Source: Peptoclostridium sp965368085 (lineage in GTDB: Bacteria > Bacillota > Clostridia > Peptostreptococcales > Peptostreptococcaceae). From it: 64,000 bases of DNA. The position numbers and the translations under genes were made by a program. The notes under the pieces are model-generated. The model was not told where the DNA came from. It was given only the letters and a program-made list of their open reading frames with translations, and ran no database searches. The stretch covers positions 1 through 64,000 of the forward strand of contig CBDULP010000001.1 in assembly GCA_965368085.1 (NCBI GenBank), in the 5' to 3' direction. How positions within the stretch are numbered: the first letter of the stretch is position 1; each line of letters starts with the position of its first letter. Positions 42,574-52,115 of this stretch are shown piece after piece.

Positions 42574-43671
42574 TCATATATTGCTTACACTTTTCCTTTC
42601 TTTGTCTTTTGAATATACATGTGCAAGTATTTCTGCAACAATTTCATAAAATTCAGCATGTATTGCATCTCCTATTTCAAGAACAGCATATAATTTTCTT
42701 GCAAGCAGTTTATTTTCCACTATTTCTATATTATTTTCCCTTGCTTTTTCCTTTATTTTCAATGCAACCATATTCTTCCCTTTTACAATAACATATGGGG
42801 CATCTGACATTCCATCATCATATTTAAGTCCTACCGCATAGTGTGTAGGGTTTGTTATTATTACATCCGCCTTTGCTACATCCTGCATCATACGCTTCAT
42901 AGCCGACTGCCTTTGCTTTTCTTTGATTTTCGACTTGATTTCCGGACTTCCTTCTGTTTGCTTGTACTCTTCTTTTATTTCCTGTTTTGACATTTTAAGC
43001 TGTTTTTCATGTTGAAACCATTGAAATAAATAGTCGAATATGGAAAGTAATAACAGTACAGATGCAAGCATTATCCCCATGTTGACAGCTGAATTGAAAA
43101 GAATGTATGAAAACTGAAATTTTTCAAGTTCTGCTGCTTTCATAAATTCTTTGATATGAGATTTCATATAAATAAATGATATGGTTGAAAGCACTATCAG
43201 CTTCAAGAAGGATTTTAAAAATTCGAAAATTGACCTCATAGAAAAAAGTCTTTTAAATCCTTCTATGGGATTTAGCCTGTCAAATTTCGGTCTTAGCGTC
43301 TCTGTGGTAAAAAGATTTCCCACCTGGGCCCAGCTGCTTATAAATGCGACTATGAAATTGGCTATGGCAATTATGAATGTCCCCTTAAAAAGAAACATTA
43401 TTCCAAATATAAGCAATCTATATCCTGACTGCAAATTTAACTCTCCGTAAAAATACCTTTCAAAAAAAAGTAATGGTTCGTACATAAACTGAAAAATATG
43501 TTTTCCCAACACTTTTATAAGAACTATAGATACCATAAGCGTCGCCGCTGAATTAATCTCTCTACTTTGAAAAACTTGACCCTTTTTTCTTGCCTCCTGT
43601 TTCTTTTTAGGGGTCGCCTTTTCGGTTTTCTCATCCCCTGCAAAGAGCTGTAAATCAATATTTATATACAT
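42574..43671 (-). CDS. flhB: Flagellar export switch protein FlhB
   Basis: Membrane protein of the export apparatus whose autocleavage changes substrate from hook to filament type. It is 365 aa. Four membrane segments are followed by a cytoplasmic domain with the intact NPTH cleavage site (about 272-275). The N-terminus has EKTEKATPKKKQEARKKGQV, the family mark. Two adjacent ATGs exist; the second (43671) has better spacing to AGAGGTG and overlaps the fliR stop. Confidence 0.97.
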   Translation of the reverse strand: MYINIDLQLFAGDEKTEKATPKKKQEARKKGQVFQSREINSAATLMVSIVLIKVLGKHIFQFMYEPLLFFERYFYGELNLQSGYRLLIFGIMFLFKGTFIIAIANFIVAFISSWAQVGNLFTTETLRPKFDRLNPIEGFKRLFSMRSIFEFLKSFLKLIVLSTISFIYMKSHIKEFMKAAELEKFQFSYILFNSAVNMGIMLASVLLLLSIFDYLFQWFQHEKQLKMSKQEIKEEYKQTEGSPEIKSKIKEKQRQSAMKRMMQDVAKADVIITNPTHYAVGLKYDDGMSDAPYVIVKGKNMVALKIKEKARENNIEIVENKLLARKLYAVLEIGDAIHAEFYEIVAEILAHVYSKDKERKSVSNI

Positions 43672-44465
43672 CATACACCTCTTAATATATGAAGCACTTC
43701 AATAACAAATGTTATGCTACCTTTTATAACACCTTCAACCGAGCTGTCATATCTTAATATTACAAAGTTCATAATCAGCATACCAACAAATATTTTAAGC
43801 GGCATACCGACTATAAACACGTTCATTTGGGGCATTGTTCTAGCAAGTATGCCCAGCACCATATTTACTATAAATATGGTTATTATGACAGGTATTGCAA
43901 TTTTTACGGAGTATACAAACACTTCGCCTATAAGCCTTGTAAATATTTCAATAAAAGCAGCATTCATATTCAGTGGAGTCTGTATAGGAAGAAGTTCAAA
44001 GCTCTTCATTATAAGCTTCAACATTTGATGATGTCCATCAAGAATCAAAAATATAAGCGTTGCAAATATATACAAAAAATTACCTGTAACAGATGTATTT
44101 ATTCCGCCTTGGGGGTCCACTATTCTGGCAACAGCAAATCCTATGTCCATGTCAATTATTCCCCCTGCTATTAAAAAAGCGGAAAAAAACAAATTGAATA
44201 TATATCCTATAAGAAGTCCCACTAAAAACTCTTTTATTGAAAGTGCCAAAACAAATCCAAATTCGAATTGGCTTATCGGCTCGCTCCACTCAAGTATCAC
44301 TGGCATTACAAGCAGTGAAACAGAAAGTGCAAACGCTAATTTAAAAATATTCGGAAGGTTATTCCTCCCGAATATTGGTGCAATTATAAGCATCCCTGTC
44401 AGCCTTGAAAAAATCAATACCAACGCATTTATATATAAATTCAGTTCATTAATAAAGCTTTCCAT
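43671..44465 (-). CDS. fliR: Flagellar export protein FliR
   Basis: Core membrane channel subunit with FliP and FliQ. It is 264 aa with six hydrophobic segments. Family segments LVLIFSRLTGMLIIAPIFG at the N-terminus and the VDPQGG motif are present. Its stop overlaps the flhB start. Not fused to flhB, unlike in some Clostridium species. Confidence 0.96.
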   Translation of the reverse strand: MESFINELNLYINALVLIFSRLTGMLIIAPIFGRNNLPNIFKLAFALSVSLLVMPVILEWSEPISQFEFGFVLALSIKEFLVGLLIGYIFNLFFSAFLIAGGIIDMDIGFAVARIVDPQGGINTSVTGNFLYIFATLIFLILDGHHQMLKLIMKSFELLPIQTPLNMNAAFIEIFTRLIGEVFVYSVKIAIPVIITIFIVNMVLGILARTMPQMNVFIVGMPLKIFVGMLIMNFVILRYDSSVEGVIKGSITFVIEVLHILRGV

Positions 44466-44478
44466 AAAATCAACTCAT

Positions 44479-44748
44479 CTACTTTATAAACTTATCCATA
44501 TTCAAAAACAAGTTCTTAGTAAAACTTACAGCCGTAGATATAAGCCATGGCCCGAATACTACGACCGCACCAAGTACTGCGACAATTTTGGGTACAAATG
44601 CAAGAGTGGCCTCTTGTATTTGTGTTGTCGCTTGGAATATGCTTACGGCCAAGCCTACAAGCAATCCCAATATGAGCATCGGAGCTGAAAGAAGCAAGAT
44701 CATCGTAAGCGTCTGCTGCCCAAGACCTATTGCATCATTAACACTCAT
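44479..44748 (-). CDS. fliQ: Flagellar export protein FliQ
   Basis: Small two-helix subunit of the FliPQR gate. It is 89 aa, the standard length. LLLSAPMLILGLLVGLAVSI and the FQATTQIQEATLAFVPK loop are typical. It is 13 nt after fliP. Confidence 0.97.
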   Translation of the reverse strand: MSVNDAIGLGQQTLTMILLLSAPMLILGLLVGLAVSIFQATTQIQEATLAFVPKIVAVLGAVVVFGPWLISTAVSFTKNLFLNMDKFIK

Positions 44749-44761
44749 AACATCTCTCCTA

Positions 44762-45523
44762 TTATTTGAATCCCATAACTATTGACTTTATTACAAGATT
44801 CCAGCCATCTGCCAATATGAATAGTAACAGCTTAAACGGAAGTGAAATCATCACTGGGGGAAGCATCATCATACCCATTGACATAAGCGTACTTGCAACT
44901 ACCATATCTATTATAAGAAATGGTATGAACAGTATGAACCCCATCTGAAACCCTGACTTCAATTCACTTATCATAAATGCAGGCAGAAGTACCCTGTTTG
45001 GTATATCATCTACATTTTCCATTTCACTCATATTCATTTTTGCCATTTCCGCAAACAAGACAATATCTTTTTCCCTTGTCTGCTTAAGCATAAAATCCCT
45101 CATTGGAATTACCGCTTTTGTAAATGCTTCTTCTTGGGTGATTTCATTTGCCATATATGGTTTGATTGAATCTTCATATACCGTTTCACCTGTTGGAGCC
45201 ATTATGAAAAATGTTATAAATATCGAAAGTCCAAGGACAATCTGCCCCGGGAGATTCTGCTGTATCCCAACAGCACTTTTTAAAAAGGATAATATTATTA
45301 TGACCCTTGTAAATGAAGTAGTCATAATAATTATAGATGGCAATAGAGATAATATTGTAAAGATAAGTATTATTTCTATCGAATTTGACAAAGCACTTGG
45401 ATCTTGCGTTCCTCCTACTTGAAACGAAACATTCGGATATGTCGTTTCAGCAAAAGAAACCCCTGAGCCAAAAATAATGCCAGCTAAAGCAATTCCCATC
45501 AATATGCTATATTTTTTCTTCAT
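44762..45523 (-). CDS. fliP: Flagellar export protein FliP
   Basis: Pore-forming subunit of the export gate. It is 253 aa from ATG 45523. A cleavable signal peptide is predicted (MKKKYSILMGIALAGIIFG, cut near SFA-ET). Four membrane segments follow, with typical TTSFTRVIIILSFL and the NPTGETVYEDSIKPY-like APTGETVYEDSIKPY. Longer in-frame starts have no usable ribosome-binding site. The 5' end overlaps fliO by 17 nt. Confidence 0.96.
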   Translation of the reverse strand: MKKKYSILMGIALAGIIFGSGVSFAETTYPNVSFQVGGTQDPSALSNSIEIILIFTILSLLPSIIIMTTSFTRVIIILSFLKSAVGIQQNLPGQIVLGLSIFITFFIMAPTGETVYEDSIKPYMANEITQEEAFTKAVIPMRDFMLKQTREKDIVLFAEMAKMNMSEMENVDDIPNRVLLPAFMISELKSGFQMGFILFIPFLIIDMVVASTLMSMGMMMLPPVMISLPFKLLLFILADGWNLVIKSIVMGFK

Positions 45524-45791
45524 CAATATCATCCTTATTTTCAAATGAATCAATCACATCGAATCTATTTTGGCTAACACCTATAAAATAGTCCTTGTCC
45601 TTTATAGAAACTAAGACAAGTTCCCTATCTTTGTTTAAAAAAAATCTTTCTTTTACTTTTATGTCTCCATTTGACTTGCCACCTATTTTTTTCAAGGCGA
45701 CGAGTTTTGATGTATAGTGCGCCAAAAAAAGTATCGTTGCAAACATTGCAATGTAACCTAAAATTTTAATTATTCCACTTAGAACATCCAC
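45507..45791 (-). CDS. fliO: Flagellar biosynthesis protein FliO
   Basis: Short accessory membrane protein needed for FliP ring assembly. It is 94 aa: one membrane segment (about 6-26) and a small cytoplasmic domain with ERFFLNKDRELVLVSI and YFIGVSQ, as in FliO. The start is GTG two nt after cheY, with a weak site. The family is divergent; position before fliP supports the call. Confidence 0.85.
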   Translation of the reverse strand: MDVLSGIIKILGYIAMFATILFLAHYTSKLVALKKIGGKSNGDIKVKERFFLNKDRELVLVSIKDKDYFIGVSQNRFDVIDSFENKDDIDEEKI

Positions 45792-45793
45792 TT

Positions 45794-46156
45794 CTATCCA
45801 ATAACCTTTTTTACAGACTCCAGTATCCTGTCAGCTTGAAAAGGCTTAACTATAAAATCCCTGGCACCCGACTGTATTGCCTCTATAACCATGGCCTGCT
45901 GTCCCATTGCTGAACACATTATTATTTTTGCATCGCCATTTACTTCTCTTATCGCCTTTACCGCCTGTATTCCATCCATTTCAGGCATTGTTATATCCAT
46001 TATAACCAAGTCTGGTGAAAGTTCTTTAAACTTTTCAACCGCCTTGAAACCATTTTCAGCCTCACCCACTACATCATATCCATTTTTAGTAAGTATATCC
46101 TTTATCATCATTCGCATAAATGCAGCATCATCAACCAATAAAATTGCCTTTCCCAT
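45794..46156 (-). CDS. cheY: Chemotaxis response regulator CheY
   Basis: Single-domain receiver that binds the motor switch (FliM/FliY) when phosphorylated by CheA. It is 120 aa. Acidic residues D9-D10, phospho-acceptor D54 in VIMDITMPEMDG, the conserved Ser/Thr (MCSAMG) and Lys (IVKPF) are intact. It lies between fliY and fliO as in Bacillus. Dephosphorylation is expected from FliY and CheC, since no cheZ is seen. Confidence 0.97.
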   Translation of the reverse strand: MGKAILLVDDAAFMRMMIKDILTKNGYDVVGEAENGFKAVEKFKELSPDLVIMDITMPEMDGIQAVKAIREVNGDAKIIMCSAMGQQAMVIEAIQSGARDFIVKPFQADRILESVKKVIG

Positions 46157-46206
46157 ATCTTTATACTCCTCCTTTGAATTGTTTCACAAATTTAATGTAA
46201 TCAATA

Positions 46207-47388
46207 TTAAAGTGAATTTAATCTCTTGCTAGCTTTTAGTATATCAGTAATCCTTATACCATAGTTTTCATCAATAACTACTACCTCTCCTTTTGCTATC
46301 TTTTTTCCATTGACAAGTATGTCTAATGATTCCCCGACAAGTTTTTCCAGTTCAATTATAGTACCAGGACCGAAAGACAGTATCTCGTCTATGCTTCTGG
46401 TAGTTCGTCCTAGCTCCACTGTTACTTTTAAGAATACGTCTTTTATCAGTTCTATATTCTCCGGCAGCTCCGTTTGGACTGGAACTCCATGGTCAAAAGC
46501 TTCAAACTGGGCTGGATTTATATTGAACTGCTGCTGTCTTTGAACCGGCTGTTCCCTTACCTGAACATTTGGCATTGCATTCATTTGAGGTTGACTCATG
46601 TTTTGCATTCCATAGTCCACTTCCGCAGGGACAGTTTCATTTAATTCCATGGTATCTGGATTCAACATGGCATAATCATCATTCGTATCCATGTCACTAG
46701 ACATCGCAGGCTCTTGAGCATTTCCATATAACATATTATTAACTAAACTCTTTGCAAAGTCAATAGGCATAAGTTGCATTATATTACTGTCAATAAGATT
46801 TTCTATAGTCATTCTAAAAGAAACTCTTACTGCACGATTTTGCGACTCAAAAATATCCGGATCAAAATCTCCTGTGGAAAAATCCATCCTAAATACCTCT
46901 GGTGGAGATATATCAATTTTCTTTGAAATCATTTCTGACAGCGATGTAGATGATGAGCCTACCATCTGGTTCATAGCCTCACTTATGGCACTAAGGTGTA
47001 TTTCACTAAGTTCGTCCGGAAGGTCGGTCTGTCCATCCCCGCCCATCATTAAGGATGCTATTACTTTAACATCATATTCTTTGAGTATTAGCATATTCAT
47101 GCCATTTAATCCTTCTCTATAGCTTACCTTAACTATTATATATGGAACCGGATGCTCACTTGCAATGTCTTTTACATTAATAACATCAACAGTAGGAGTC
47201 GTTATGTCAACTCTTTTTCCAAGTATGGTTGAAAGAGTTGTTGCCGAACTTCCCATGTTTATGTTTCCTATTTCCCCAAGTGCATCCTTTTCCATACTGT
47301 CAATTTCTTCAACAGGTTCCTCCTCTTCTGCTGAGGAGCCTCTAAGCAAGGCATCAATTTCTTCTTGCGAAAGCATATCATTCATCAT
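46207..47388 (-). CDS. fliY: Flagellar motor switch phosphatase FliY
   Basis: C-ring protein of Gram-positives with CheY-P phosphatase activity. It is 393 aa: an N-terminal FliM-like LSQEEIDALL peptide binding CheY-P, a CheC-type domain with two E-x-x-N motifs (LGEIGNINMGSSA and ISEAMNQMVGSSS), a Gln/Asn/Pro-rich linker (about 215-300), and a C-terminal SpoA/FliN domain (about 315-393). It overlaps fliM by 11 nt. The start among clustered ATGs is uncertain by one or four codons. Confidence 0.95.
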   Translation of the reverse strand: MMNDMLSQEEIDALLRGSSAEEEEPVEEIDSMEKDALGEIGNINMGSSATTLSTILGKRVDITTPTVDVINVKDIASEHPVPYIIVKVSYREGLNGMNMLILKEYDVKVIASLMMGGDGQTDLPDELSEIHLSAISEAMNQMVGSSSTSLSEMISKKIDISPPEVFRMDFSTGDFDPDIFESQNRAVRVSFRMTIENLIDSNIMQLMPIDFAKSLVNNMLYGNAQEPAMSSDMDTNDDYAMLNPDTMELNETVPAEVDYGMQNMSQPQMNAMPNVQVREQPVQRQQQFNINPAQFEAFDHGVPVQTELPENIELIKDVFLKVTVELGRTTRSIDEILSFGPGTIIELEKLVGESLDILVNGKKIAKGEVVVIDENYGIRITDILKASKRLNSL

Positions 47389-48373
47389 ATTCGTTATCAC
47401 CCTCTTCAATAACTTCTGTTATTTTGACCGCCATATTCTTACTCATTTTTCCAGGCTTGCCTAAATATTTAGTCTTTTCTCCCACTCTGACTTCTAAGAA
47501 ATCATCAGTATCTTTTTCAAGTGTCACTACATCACCTTCCTGCAGAAGTAAAAAATCCTCTACAGTTATAAATGTTTCGCCTACTATGCACGAAACCTCA
47601 ACTGCTGCTTTTTTTAAGTTTCCTTTTAAGAGATCTTCTTCTTCAGAAGTAACTTTTTTTGTATTATTCGAAAACCAAAATTTTGTACTAAGCTTAGGAA
47701 GAATCGGCTCCAAAAGCAAATGGGGCATACAAATATTCACAAGGCCTTCTGTTTCTCCAATTTTTGCCTTTATTGTGATAAGTGCTACGGTTTCATTTGG
47801 TGAAACTATTTGTGCAAATTGGGAATTCGTTTCTATCTTGTTAAGTTTTGGATCAAGCTCTATTACATTCTCCCAAGGTTCTATAAAAAGCCCTGCAATC
47901 TGAGACACAAGTTTTTTAAGTATAGTCACTTCTATTTCGGTGAAAGACCTTGTTCCTACATCATATGCTCCATCTCCGCCGAGTATTCTGTCTATTATTG
48001 AAAAGCACAGCCTATTTGAAATTTCCAGTATCATTTCTCCCGGAAGAGGTGCAAAATCAACTATGGCAAGCATTGCAGGATTTGATATTGAATTGCTAAA
48101 TTCATAATAAGAAAGCTCTTCAACCGAAAGTACCTCCATCTGTACATAAGTTCTCAAATATCCCGAAAAGAAAGTGTTAAGCAGTCTTGCAAAATTCTCA
48201 TACATCATGTGCAGAGTCCTAAGTTGGTCTTTTGCAAGCTTTTTAGGCACTTTAAAGTCATATTTCTTAACTTTTTTCTCCGTTTCTTCCTTTATTTCCT
48301 TGACGTCGACTTCCCCTGCATTAAGCGCTTCTAACAGCGAGTCTATTTCGCCCTGCGATAAAATTTCAGACAA
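47378..48373 (-). CDS. fliM: Flagellar motor switch protein FliM
   Basis: Central C-ring protein and main CheY-P target. It is 331 aa. The N-terminal EILSQGEIDSLLEAL peptide binds CheY-P; the middle domain carries the GGxG-type LGGDGAYDVG loop; the C-terminal SpoA domain ends near residue 325. The TTG start at 48373 is six bases after GAGGGGTG; a GTG at 48382 lies inside that site. It follows fliL by 15 nt. Confidence 0.96.
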   Translation of the reverse strand: MSEILSQGEIDSLLEALNAGEVDVKEIKEETEKKVKKYDFKVPKKLAKDQLRTLHMMYENFARLLNTFFSGYLRTYVQMEVLSVEELSYYEFSNSISNPAMLAIVDFAPLPGEMILEISNRLCFSIIDRILGGDGAYDVGTRSFTEIEVTILKKLVSQIAGLFIEPWENVIELDPKLNKIETNSQFAQIVSPNETVALITIKAKIGETEGLVNICMPHLLLEPILPKLSTKFWFSNNTKKVTSEEEDLLKGNLKKAAVEVSCIVGETFITVEDFLLLQEGDVVTLEKDTDDFLEVRVGEKTKYLGKPGKMSKNMAVKITEVIEEGDNEYDE

Positions 48374-48388
48374 CTGCTGCACCCCTCT

Positions 48389-48793
48389 TTATTGAACAAT
48401 GTAATCAGTAAAATATATTTCTTCTATAGACTTTATTTCAAGATTTTCGCCTATGTTTCTCTTTAGTTCCTTCTTTATTGAGCTCATTCCTTCTACACTT
48501 ACCATATCCTCTGGCTTTTGCTGAATAAGTATGGAAAGCACTTCATCTCTCAGTGCCACTTTCTTTTCATCCAAAGTCTTAATCTCTTTTTTATTTGTTA
48601 TGCCTATTATTATCTTTCCTTTAAAAAAATGTCTCGTGTCGCTTAAATTAGTCGAAAATTCACCAACCTCATAGTTTATGATCTCTTTTTTTTCAGTTGA
48701 TCCTTTTGAAAAAACCATAAAGTATGCCACTCCGCCAAATACAAGTGCGGATATTAAAACTCCTATTATTGAAAAAATCACTATTTTCTTCAT
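48389..48793 (-). CDS. fliL: Flagellar basal body-associated protein FliL
   Basis: Single-pass membrane protein around the stator that supports torque. It is 134 aa: an N-terminal membrane segment (about 4-28) and an extracellular FliL domain with YEVGEFSTNLSD and the C-terminal YFTDYIVQ. GGGAGG is 13 nt before the ATG, a long spacing. It is between motB and fliM. Confidence 0.93.
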   Translation of the reverse strand: MKKIVIFSIIGVLISALVFGGVAYFMVFSKGSTEKKEIINYEVGEFSTNLSDTRHFFKGKIIIGITNKKEIKTLDEKKVALRDEVLSILIQQKPEDMVSVEGMSSIKKELKRNIGENLEIKSIEEIYFTDYIVQ

Positions 48794-48832
48794 TCCAGAA
48801 AGCTATCCTCCCAAAATATACATATTTTCATA

Positions 48833-48854
48833 ATACTTATTTTAAAATAAGTAT
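48833..48854. repeat. 22-nt perfect palindrome across the motB stop codon
   Basis: ATACTTATTTT followed by AAAATAAGTAT, containing the motB TAA. The RNA could form a small AT hairpin between motB and fliL; no U-run follows, so it is not a usual terminator. Confidence 0.5.
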
Positions 48855-49544
48855 ATCTACTCTTCTGTTCTTAGCCTTGTTTTCAAGCGTATCATTTTGA
48901 GCTACAGGGTGGTACTCACTGTAACCGGCCGCCGAAAGCCGCCTTGAATCTATCCCCATATCTTCTATCAAAAATCTCACCACGTTACACGCCCTCGAAA
49001 CTGAAAGTTCCCAGTTTGTAGGGTATCTCGAGCTATATATGGGGTCATTGTCAGTGTGGCCCTCCACCCTTATTCCTCTTCTTTCAACTTCATCCGAGTT
49101 AAGGAGTTCTGCTACATGAATAAGTGTTGTCCTTGATTCGACCTTTAAGTCTGCCTTTCCTGAATCGAATAGGATATTTTCGTTAAATCTCAATATGATT
49201 CCCACTTTTTCATTTAATACATCAATGCTGTCAGCAAGTCCGTTTTCCTCAAGATAGTCTTCTATGTTAGCTGCCATCTGCTCATATTTCAAGTCCATTG
49301 GAACCTCATCAGTACTTCCTTCAGATGGAATAACCGGTATTTGATCTATGGTTTTTCCTCCTTCCAGTATTCCAAGAGAACCCTGCAAGGATTCCATTAT
49401 AGTTTTAAATTTTTGCGCGTCCGTAGTGGAGAATGCAAAGAGAAGAACAAAAAAACAAAGAAGCAGTGTTACAAGGTCTGAGTATGTAGTCATCCACTCA
49501 GGCGCACCGCCTGACGAAGATTCTTTCTTCTTCCTCCTGCTCAT
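48837..49544 (-). CDS. motB: Flagellar stator protein MotB
   Basis: Peptidoglycan-anchored stator subunit. It is 235 aa: a short basic N-terminus, one membrane segment carrying the proton/ion-binding Asp (D23 in TTYSDLVTLLL), a plug/linker, and an OmpA-like domain (about 110-233) with GHTDNDPI. The start overlaps the motA stop (TAATG). The ion used cannot be decided from D23 alone. Confidence 0.96.
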   Translation of the reverse strand: MSRRKKKESSSGGAPEWMTTYSDLVTLLLCFFVLLFAFSTTDAQKFKTIMESLQGSLGILEGGKTIDQIPVIPSEGSTDEVPMDLKYEQMAANIEDYLEENGLADSIDVLNEKVGIILRFNENILFDSGKADLKVESRTTLIHVAELLNSDEVERRGIRVEGHTDNDPIYSSRYPTNWELSVSRACNVVRFLIEDMGIDSRRLSAAGYSEYHPVAQNDTLENKAKNRRVDILILK

Positions 49545-50344
49545 TATGCTTCTCCTTCCCGTACTTTTGCAGCTACATCCCCTGAAGGCACAGCCTTTCT
49601 CTTAGACGGCGGCAGGAACGCCTTAAGCTTTTCATCTATTATCCTCGGGTTTTCCCCTGCCTGTATGGAAAGTAATCCTTCCAGTATAATCTGCTTTTCA
49701 AGTATTTCTTCTCCACTTTTGAACTTAAGCTTCTTGGCAAGTGGAATGAATATAAGGTTCGCTAGAACCGAACCATAAAATGTAGTTATAAGAGCTACCG
49801 CCATAGAAGGACCTATGGTAGACGGATCATCAAGTGAAGCCAGCATGTTAACCAATCCTATTAGGGTTCCTATCATACCGAATGCCGGTGCAAACGCACC
49901 CATTGCCTCGAATACCTCTTGGCCTGTTCCATGCCTTTCTGCTATAAAGTCAACTTCAGTTTCAAGAAGAGTTTTCACAAGTTCTGGATCGGTTCCATCC
50001 ACAACAAGCATTATCCCTTTTTTTAAAAAATCGTCATTTATATTCTCAGACGCCTCTTCAAGGGACAGCAGCCCTTCTTTTCTAGCTTTATTTGCGAGAT
50101 CATTAACTTCATCTATCACAACAGCCATGTTTTTATTTTTGTATTGAAATGCCTTTTGAGTTATTTTCATTATTTCCAAAAACTTTGGAAGTGGGTATGC
50201 AACAAGTGTTCCTGCAATAGTTCCTCCCACCACAACCAATATCGATGGTATGTTTATAAACCCTCCGATATCACCACTTGTAACTATCGAAAGAATTATT
50301 AGTATAAATCCCGATAGTATTCCCATAACGCTTGCTATATCCAA
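49544..50344 (-). CDS. motA: Flagellar stator protein MotA
   Basis: Four-segment membrane protein forming the ion channel and contacting FliG. It is 266 aa. The cytoplasmic loop has the torque-generating charged region around ERHGTGQEVFE, and the last two segments have GMIGTLIGLV and MAVALITTFYG. TTG start at 50344, six bases after AGAGGTG. It is between flbD and motB. Confidence 0.96.
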   Translation of the reverse strand: MDIASVMGILSGFILIILSIVTSGDIGGFINIPSILVVVGGTIAGTLVAYPLPKFLEIMKITQKAFQYKNKNMAVVIDEVNDLANKARKEGLLSLEEASENINDDFLKKGIMLVVDGTDPELVKTLLETEVDFIAERHGTGQEVFEAMGAFAPAFGMIGTLIGLVNMLASLDDPSTIGPSMAVALITTFYGSVLANLIFIPLAKKLKFKSGEEILEKQIILEGLLSIQAGENPRIIDEKLKAFLPPSKRKAVPSGDVAAKVREGEA

Positions 50345-50347
50345 ACG

Positions 50348-50557
50348 CTACACCTCTTTCTCTTTGTCTATTACTGGTGAATATATAAGCTTTTTAAATT
50401 CCACCACTTTTCCTATTATTTCATCAGCCTTTTCTCGCGCAAGGAATTTGTGGCCGTTTGTAAGCGTTATTACAGTATCCGGCGTTTCTTCCACCGTCTC
50501 TATCATATCGCAATTCACTACAAATTCCTCGCCGTTAAACCTTGTAATCTTAATCAT
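50348..50557 (-). CDS. flbD: Flagellar FlbD/SwrD family protein
   Basis: It is 69 aa. MIKITRFNGEEFVVN and ETPDTVITLTNGHK are typical of this small family. SwrD in B. subtilis raises stator torque for swarming. The location between flgE and motA matches. I use flbD as the family symbol; it is unrelated to the Caulobacter regulator of that name. Confidence 0.92.
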   Translation of the reverse strand: MIKITRFNGEEFVVNCDMIETVEETPDTVITLTNGHKFLAREKADEIIGKVVEFKKLIYSPVIDKEKEV

Positions 50558-50573
50558 ATTTTCTCCTTAAATA

Positions 50574-52058
50574 CTATCTTTTAAGATTTATAAGCTCTTC
50601 AAGCATCTGGTCTGTAGTGTTTATTATCCTGGAGTTTGCCTGAAAACCTCTTTGAGTCTGTATCATATTGGTGAATTCCCTACCAAGGTCTATGTTTGAC
50701 ATTTCAAGGGCTCCTGCCTGAGTTTCTCCAAATCCATTGCTTCCAGCAAACCCCTGTATTGCTATTCCAGAGTTGGCTGTTTCAGTATACATGTTTGAAG
50801 ATACCTTTTCCAAACCCGAAGGGTTTTTGAATTTTGCAAGCATTATTCTTCCCAAAATCGAGCTCATTCCATTTGTGAACTTACCTTGGATTTCTCCATT
50901 TTTAGCTATCGAAAACTCATCAAGTGCCCCCTGCTTATAACCACTAATCTCATCAACTGAAAGCGACGAATCATTAGCGGCCTGAGTTATAGTCGAATTT
51001 CCCTTCTCATCCTTGAAAGAAATATTGAAGTTAAAATCCCCTGCTCCATTAGGGAATTTAGTTCCCGGCGTAGACGATCCTTGCATTACTACATTTGTCA
51101 TATCCCCGCTCGACACATTTCCATCTTCATCGAATGTAAGATCAAACTCTGTACTCGCAAGCTCTCCGCCTCCATCTCCTACGACTTCAAGATCAACCTT
51201 CCATTTGCTCGGCTCTATGACGCTTCCTATCGATACAGGATCTGTTGTAAAAAGGTAGTCGTCACCATCATCTGTAGGTTGCGGATCTGCAAAAGCCCTT
51301 TTTATAGTCATCTTGACTATATGCTCCCCACCCATTTCATCATATACCGTAAATGTGGTCTGTCTTGCAACCAAACTTGACTTGCTAACTCTCCACTCGT
51401 TAGGGTTTCCATCTCCTGTTGTGTCTTTAGCAGAAATTTTAGCATCAAGCCCTGTATTGGCGTCTATATTGCCGTTAAACTTGACATCCCTTGAATTCGA
51501 TTTCATAGCCGGATCTGATGAGGTATTTCCTTTCTCTCCTGTACACTTCGCAGGAAATGTCATTGACTTTGATATCACAAGCCCTTCCACTTCATCGTTC
51601 ATCTGGGCCTCAGGTCCTATCGTCCCGTCTTTCACCCTATATCCCAGAACTTTGAATCCTCCACTTGCAAGCAAGTTTCCATTGTCATCTATAGAAAAAT
51701 TTCCTGCTCTAGTATAATATCTGTTGTTAAAGCTAGGATCATCCGAAACCATGAAAAAGCCCTCTCCATCTATCATCACGTCAGTTGGAATTTCAGTTCT
51801 TTCAATAGATCCCACTGTTTGAAAATTGTCTATCGATGCAACATCTATGCCAAGACCCACCTGCATAGGATTGCTTCCACCTTTTCCGCCTTCAGCACCC
51901 GAAGCCCCTTTGATAGTTTGGCTAAAAACCTCTTTAAATTGAACCCTTGAACCTTTATATGCTATGGTGTTAACATTCGCAATATTGTTACCTATTACAT
52001 CCATTTTCGTCTGGTGAGCTTTAAGCCCTGAAATTGCAGAATACATGGATCTCATCAT
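50574..52058 (-). CDS. flgE: Flagellar hook protein FlgE
   Basis: Polymerises to the hook. It is 494 aa. The N-terminal rod/hook motif SGLKAHQTKMDVIGNNIANVNT and the C-terminal EFTNMIQTQRGFQANSRI helix are present (both coiled-coil D0), with a variable central domain (about 140-390). Two neighbouring ATGs follow AGGAGG; the first is given. It is 57 nt after flgD. Confidence 0.96.
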   Translation of the reverse strand: MMRSMYSAISGLKAHQTKMDVIGNNIANVNTIAYKGSRVQFKEVFSQTIKGASGAEGGKGGSNPMQVGLGIDVASIDNFQTVGSIERTEIPTDVMIDGEGFFMVSDDPSFNNRYYTRAGNFSIDDNGNLLASGGFKVLGYRVKDGTIGPEAQMNDEVEGLVISKSMTFPAKCTGEKGNTSSDPAMKSNSRDVKFNGNIDANTGLDAKISAKDTTGDGNPNEWRVSKSSLVARQTTFTVYDEMGGEHIVKMTIKRAFADPQPTDDGDDYLFTTDPVSIGSVIEPSKWKVDLEVVGDGGGELASTEFDLTFDEDGNVSSGDMTNVVMQGSSTPGTKFPNGAGDFNFNISFKDEKGNSTITQAANDSSLSVDEISGYKQGALDEFSIAKNGEIQGKFTNGMSSILGRIMLAKFKNPSGLEKVSSNMYTETANSGIAIQGFAGSNGFGETQAGALEMSNIDLGREFTNMIQTQRGFQANSRIINTTDQMLEELINLKR

Positions 52059-52115
52059 AGTAATTACCTCCTACATCATACCGGATTTTATACGGCTGCT
52101 CACATTAATATGCCA